64,000 bases of DNA from the NCBI RefSeq assembly GCF_900101265.1, contig NZ_FMZS01000016.1, positions 1-64,000 on the forward strand. Direction: 5' to 3'. How positions within the stretch are numbered: the first letter of the stretch is position 1; each line of letters begins with the position of its first letter. Below the pieces are notes generated by a model. It was not told the DNA's origin. It saw nothing but the letters and a program-made list of their open reading frames with translations, and did not search any database. Source of the DNA: Massilia sp. PDC64. GTDB taxonomy: Bacteria; Pseudomonadota; Gammaproteobacteria; Burkholderiales; Burkholderiaceae_D. Positions 63,044 to 64,000 of the stretch are shown here, one piece after another. The translations under genes were made by a program, and so were the position numbers.

Positions 63044-63676
63044 CTACAAACGCTCGACCCGCAGGTTGCGCAGTTCGTACGGCGTGCCCTCGAGCTGGAA
63101 GCCGATGCGGCCCGTCGCCGGCTGCGCGATCGTGACGGCGTTCTGCGGCACGCCGTTGATCGTCACGTCGATGCAGCCGCCGCGCACCAGCACGTCCATG
63201 CTGTTCCACTCGCCGGGCGGGCGTTCGCTGTCCACGGCCACGTGCGCCTTGATCGGCGGGTAGGCGCCGGGCGCCGTCGTCAGCGGCTCGTTGAACGAAG
63301 CGCCCGCCATCGGCAGCAGGTCGCCCACGGCCCCGTGCTTCGTCTGCACCTGGATACTGTAGGGCCACACGCCGTCCTTCGGCCCGGACGCCACGTGCAG
63401 CAGCACGCCGCCGTTGCCCGGCTTGCCGGTCCAGCGCCATTCCACGTGCAGGCGATAATCCGTGAACGTGTCGCGCGTGGCGACGAAGCCGGACGGCTTG
63501 CCCGCCACCGCGATGACGCCATCGGGGCGCGGCTGCCACACCGTGTCCAGCGTGGCCGCCGGCGTCGTGACGATATCCAGCGCGCCGAGCGCACTGTCGA
63601 CGGGCGCGCGCGTCGACGCGCATCCCAGCAAACCCGCGCACAACAGCGCGCCGCCCAACCAACGAAGCTTTACCAT
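63044..63676 (-). CDS. DUF1080 lipoprotein (3-keto-disaccharide hydrolase domain)
   Basis: 210 residues with a lipobox (LLGC, Cys 19). The concanavalin-like fold is recognisable from DYRLHVEWRWTGKPGNGGVLLHVASGPKDGVWPYSIQVQTKHGAVGDL and GEWNSMDVLVRGGCIDVTINGVPQN. DUF1080 proteins occur in many sugar-degradation operons, where 3-keto-glycoside hydrolysis has been shown for some members; this one's activity is not shown. It converges with the PL22 gene (5-base gap) and is divergent from the hydrolase gene at the right edge. Confidence 0.85.
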   Translation of the reverse strand: MVKLRWLGGALLCAGLLGCASTRAPVDSALGALDIVTTPAATLDTVWQPRPDGVIAVAGKPSGFVATRDTFTDYRLHVEWRWTGKPGNGGVLLHVASGPKDGVWPYSIQVQTKHGAVGDLLPMAGASFNEPLTTAPGAYPPIKAHVAVDSERPPGEWNSMDVLVRGGCIDVTINGVPQNAVTIAQPATGRIGFQLEGTPYELRNLRVERL

Positions 63677-63723
63677 GTCAGGACCTCAAATGAATCGTTC
63701 GAATGAAACCAGGAGACGCACCA

Positions 63724-64000
63724 TGAAACTCGTTGCCGGCGCCCTGCTCGCCGGAGCCGTCGATGCGGCCTTCGCCGCGCCGCAAGTAACGCCGACGGCC
63801 ACGATCCCCCTGTGGCCCGAAGGCGTGCCGGACGCGAAGCCCGGGCTCGGCGCGGAGCACGTCGACGACGGCCGCGTGTCCAACGTGAGCGAGCCGACGC
63901 TGACCGTGTACGGTCCCGCCGTCGACCGCCCGAACGGCACCGGCGTCATCATCTGTCCCGGCGGCGGCTACGTGCGGCTGTCGACCCAGCGCGAAGGCGA
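63724..64000 (+). CDS. Alpha/beta hydrolase (esterase), N-terminal part
   Basis: The first 92 residues only; the gene runs off the right edge. Sec signal LVAGALLAGAVDAAFAAP (cleavage near 19). Then IPLWPEGVPDAKPG, VSNVSEPTLTVYGP and NGTGVIICPGGGYVRLS, the start of the BD-FAE/acetylxylan-esterase-like hydrolases, with GGGY as the oxyanion-hole motif. The nucleophile and the rest are not in the window. AGGAG lies 6 bases before ATG 63724. In this context a pectin acetyl or methyl esterase is plausible. Confidence 0.82.

Noticed and set aside
60608..63706. Long plus-strand frame across the CE12 and PL22 genes
   Set aside because: It crosses two well-defined genes and their intergenic gap without domain content.

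Overview
This is a GC-rich window with densely packed genes, short overlaps (ATGA, TGATG), Tat and Sec secretion signals, two large TonB-dependent receptors and a tryptophan-halogenase-like protein next to glycan genes. I infer a Gram-negative betaproteobacterium of the Massilia/Duganella (Oxalobacteraceae) kind. The genus is inferred from gene style, not proved.

Layout. 1-8000: the end of an SGLT-type sodium/sugar symporter, then a TonB receptor translationally coupled to a secreted GH35 beta-galactosidase, a small coupled gene pair and a Tat-exported GH28 polygalacturonase. 8.1-10.8 kb: a LysE exporter with a convergent AraC regulator, then a secreted protein and a small lipoprotein. 10.9-16.7 kb: dgoA, dgoK, a LysR regulator, an SDR dehydrogenase and dgoD, a D-galactonate (De Ley-Doudoroff) route, interrupted by a lipoprotein gene and a gene remnant. 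16.8-21.1 kb: a periplasmic binding protein, a small protein, and a divergent PepSY/TonB-receptor pair around a Fur box. 21.2-26.6 kb: an O-antigen-ligase-like protein, an acyltransferase, an NHL-repeat lipoprotein, a VOC protein, an epimerase and an H-NS protein. 26.9-32.5 kb: a multi-PAS diguanylate cyclase and a PAS-GGDEF-EAL protein with two small genes between them. 32.7-36.1 kb: methyltransferase, DUF2156 acyltransferase-like protein and fatty acyl reductase, probably a lipid pathway.

36.4-43.8 kb is a five-gene operon for rhamnogalacturonan/pectin: DUF4861 protein, exo-rhamnogalacturonan lyase, PL9 lyase, CE12 acetylesterase and a GH43-like protein. 43.9-49.2 kb: two DUF2382 stress proteins, a thioredoxin-reductase-like flavoprotein with an Rrf2 regulator, an SCO1 protein and a GMC oxidoreductase with a cysteine cluster. 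49.1-53.0 kb: a GH3 glycosidase and a flavin-dependent halogenase, divergent across two LacI-type operator-like sites. 53.1-57.8 kb: a TetR/O-methyltransferase pair with a clear inverted repeat, an NCS2 purine permease behind a probable xanthine riboswitch, a SnoaL-like protein, a helical repeat lipoprotein and a metallophosphoesterase. 57.8-64.0 kb is a second pectin block: GH105, a DUF6250-like protein, a double CE12 esterase, a PL22-like lyase, a DUF1080 lipoprotein and the start of an alpha/beta hydrolase.

Taken together, the window reads as a pectin (rhamnogalacturonan-I) utilisation region. Backbone and side chains are deacetylated and cleaved outside the cytoplasm, oligomers and galactose are taken up, and galactose may be oxidised and broken down through galactonate to pyruvate and glyceraldehyde 3-phosphate.
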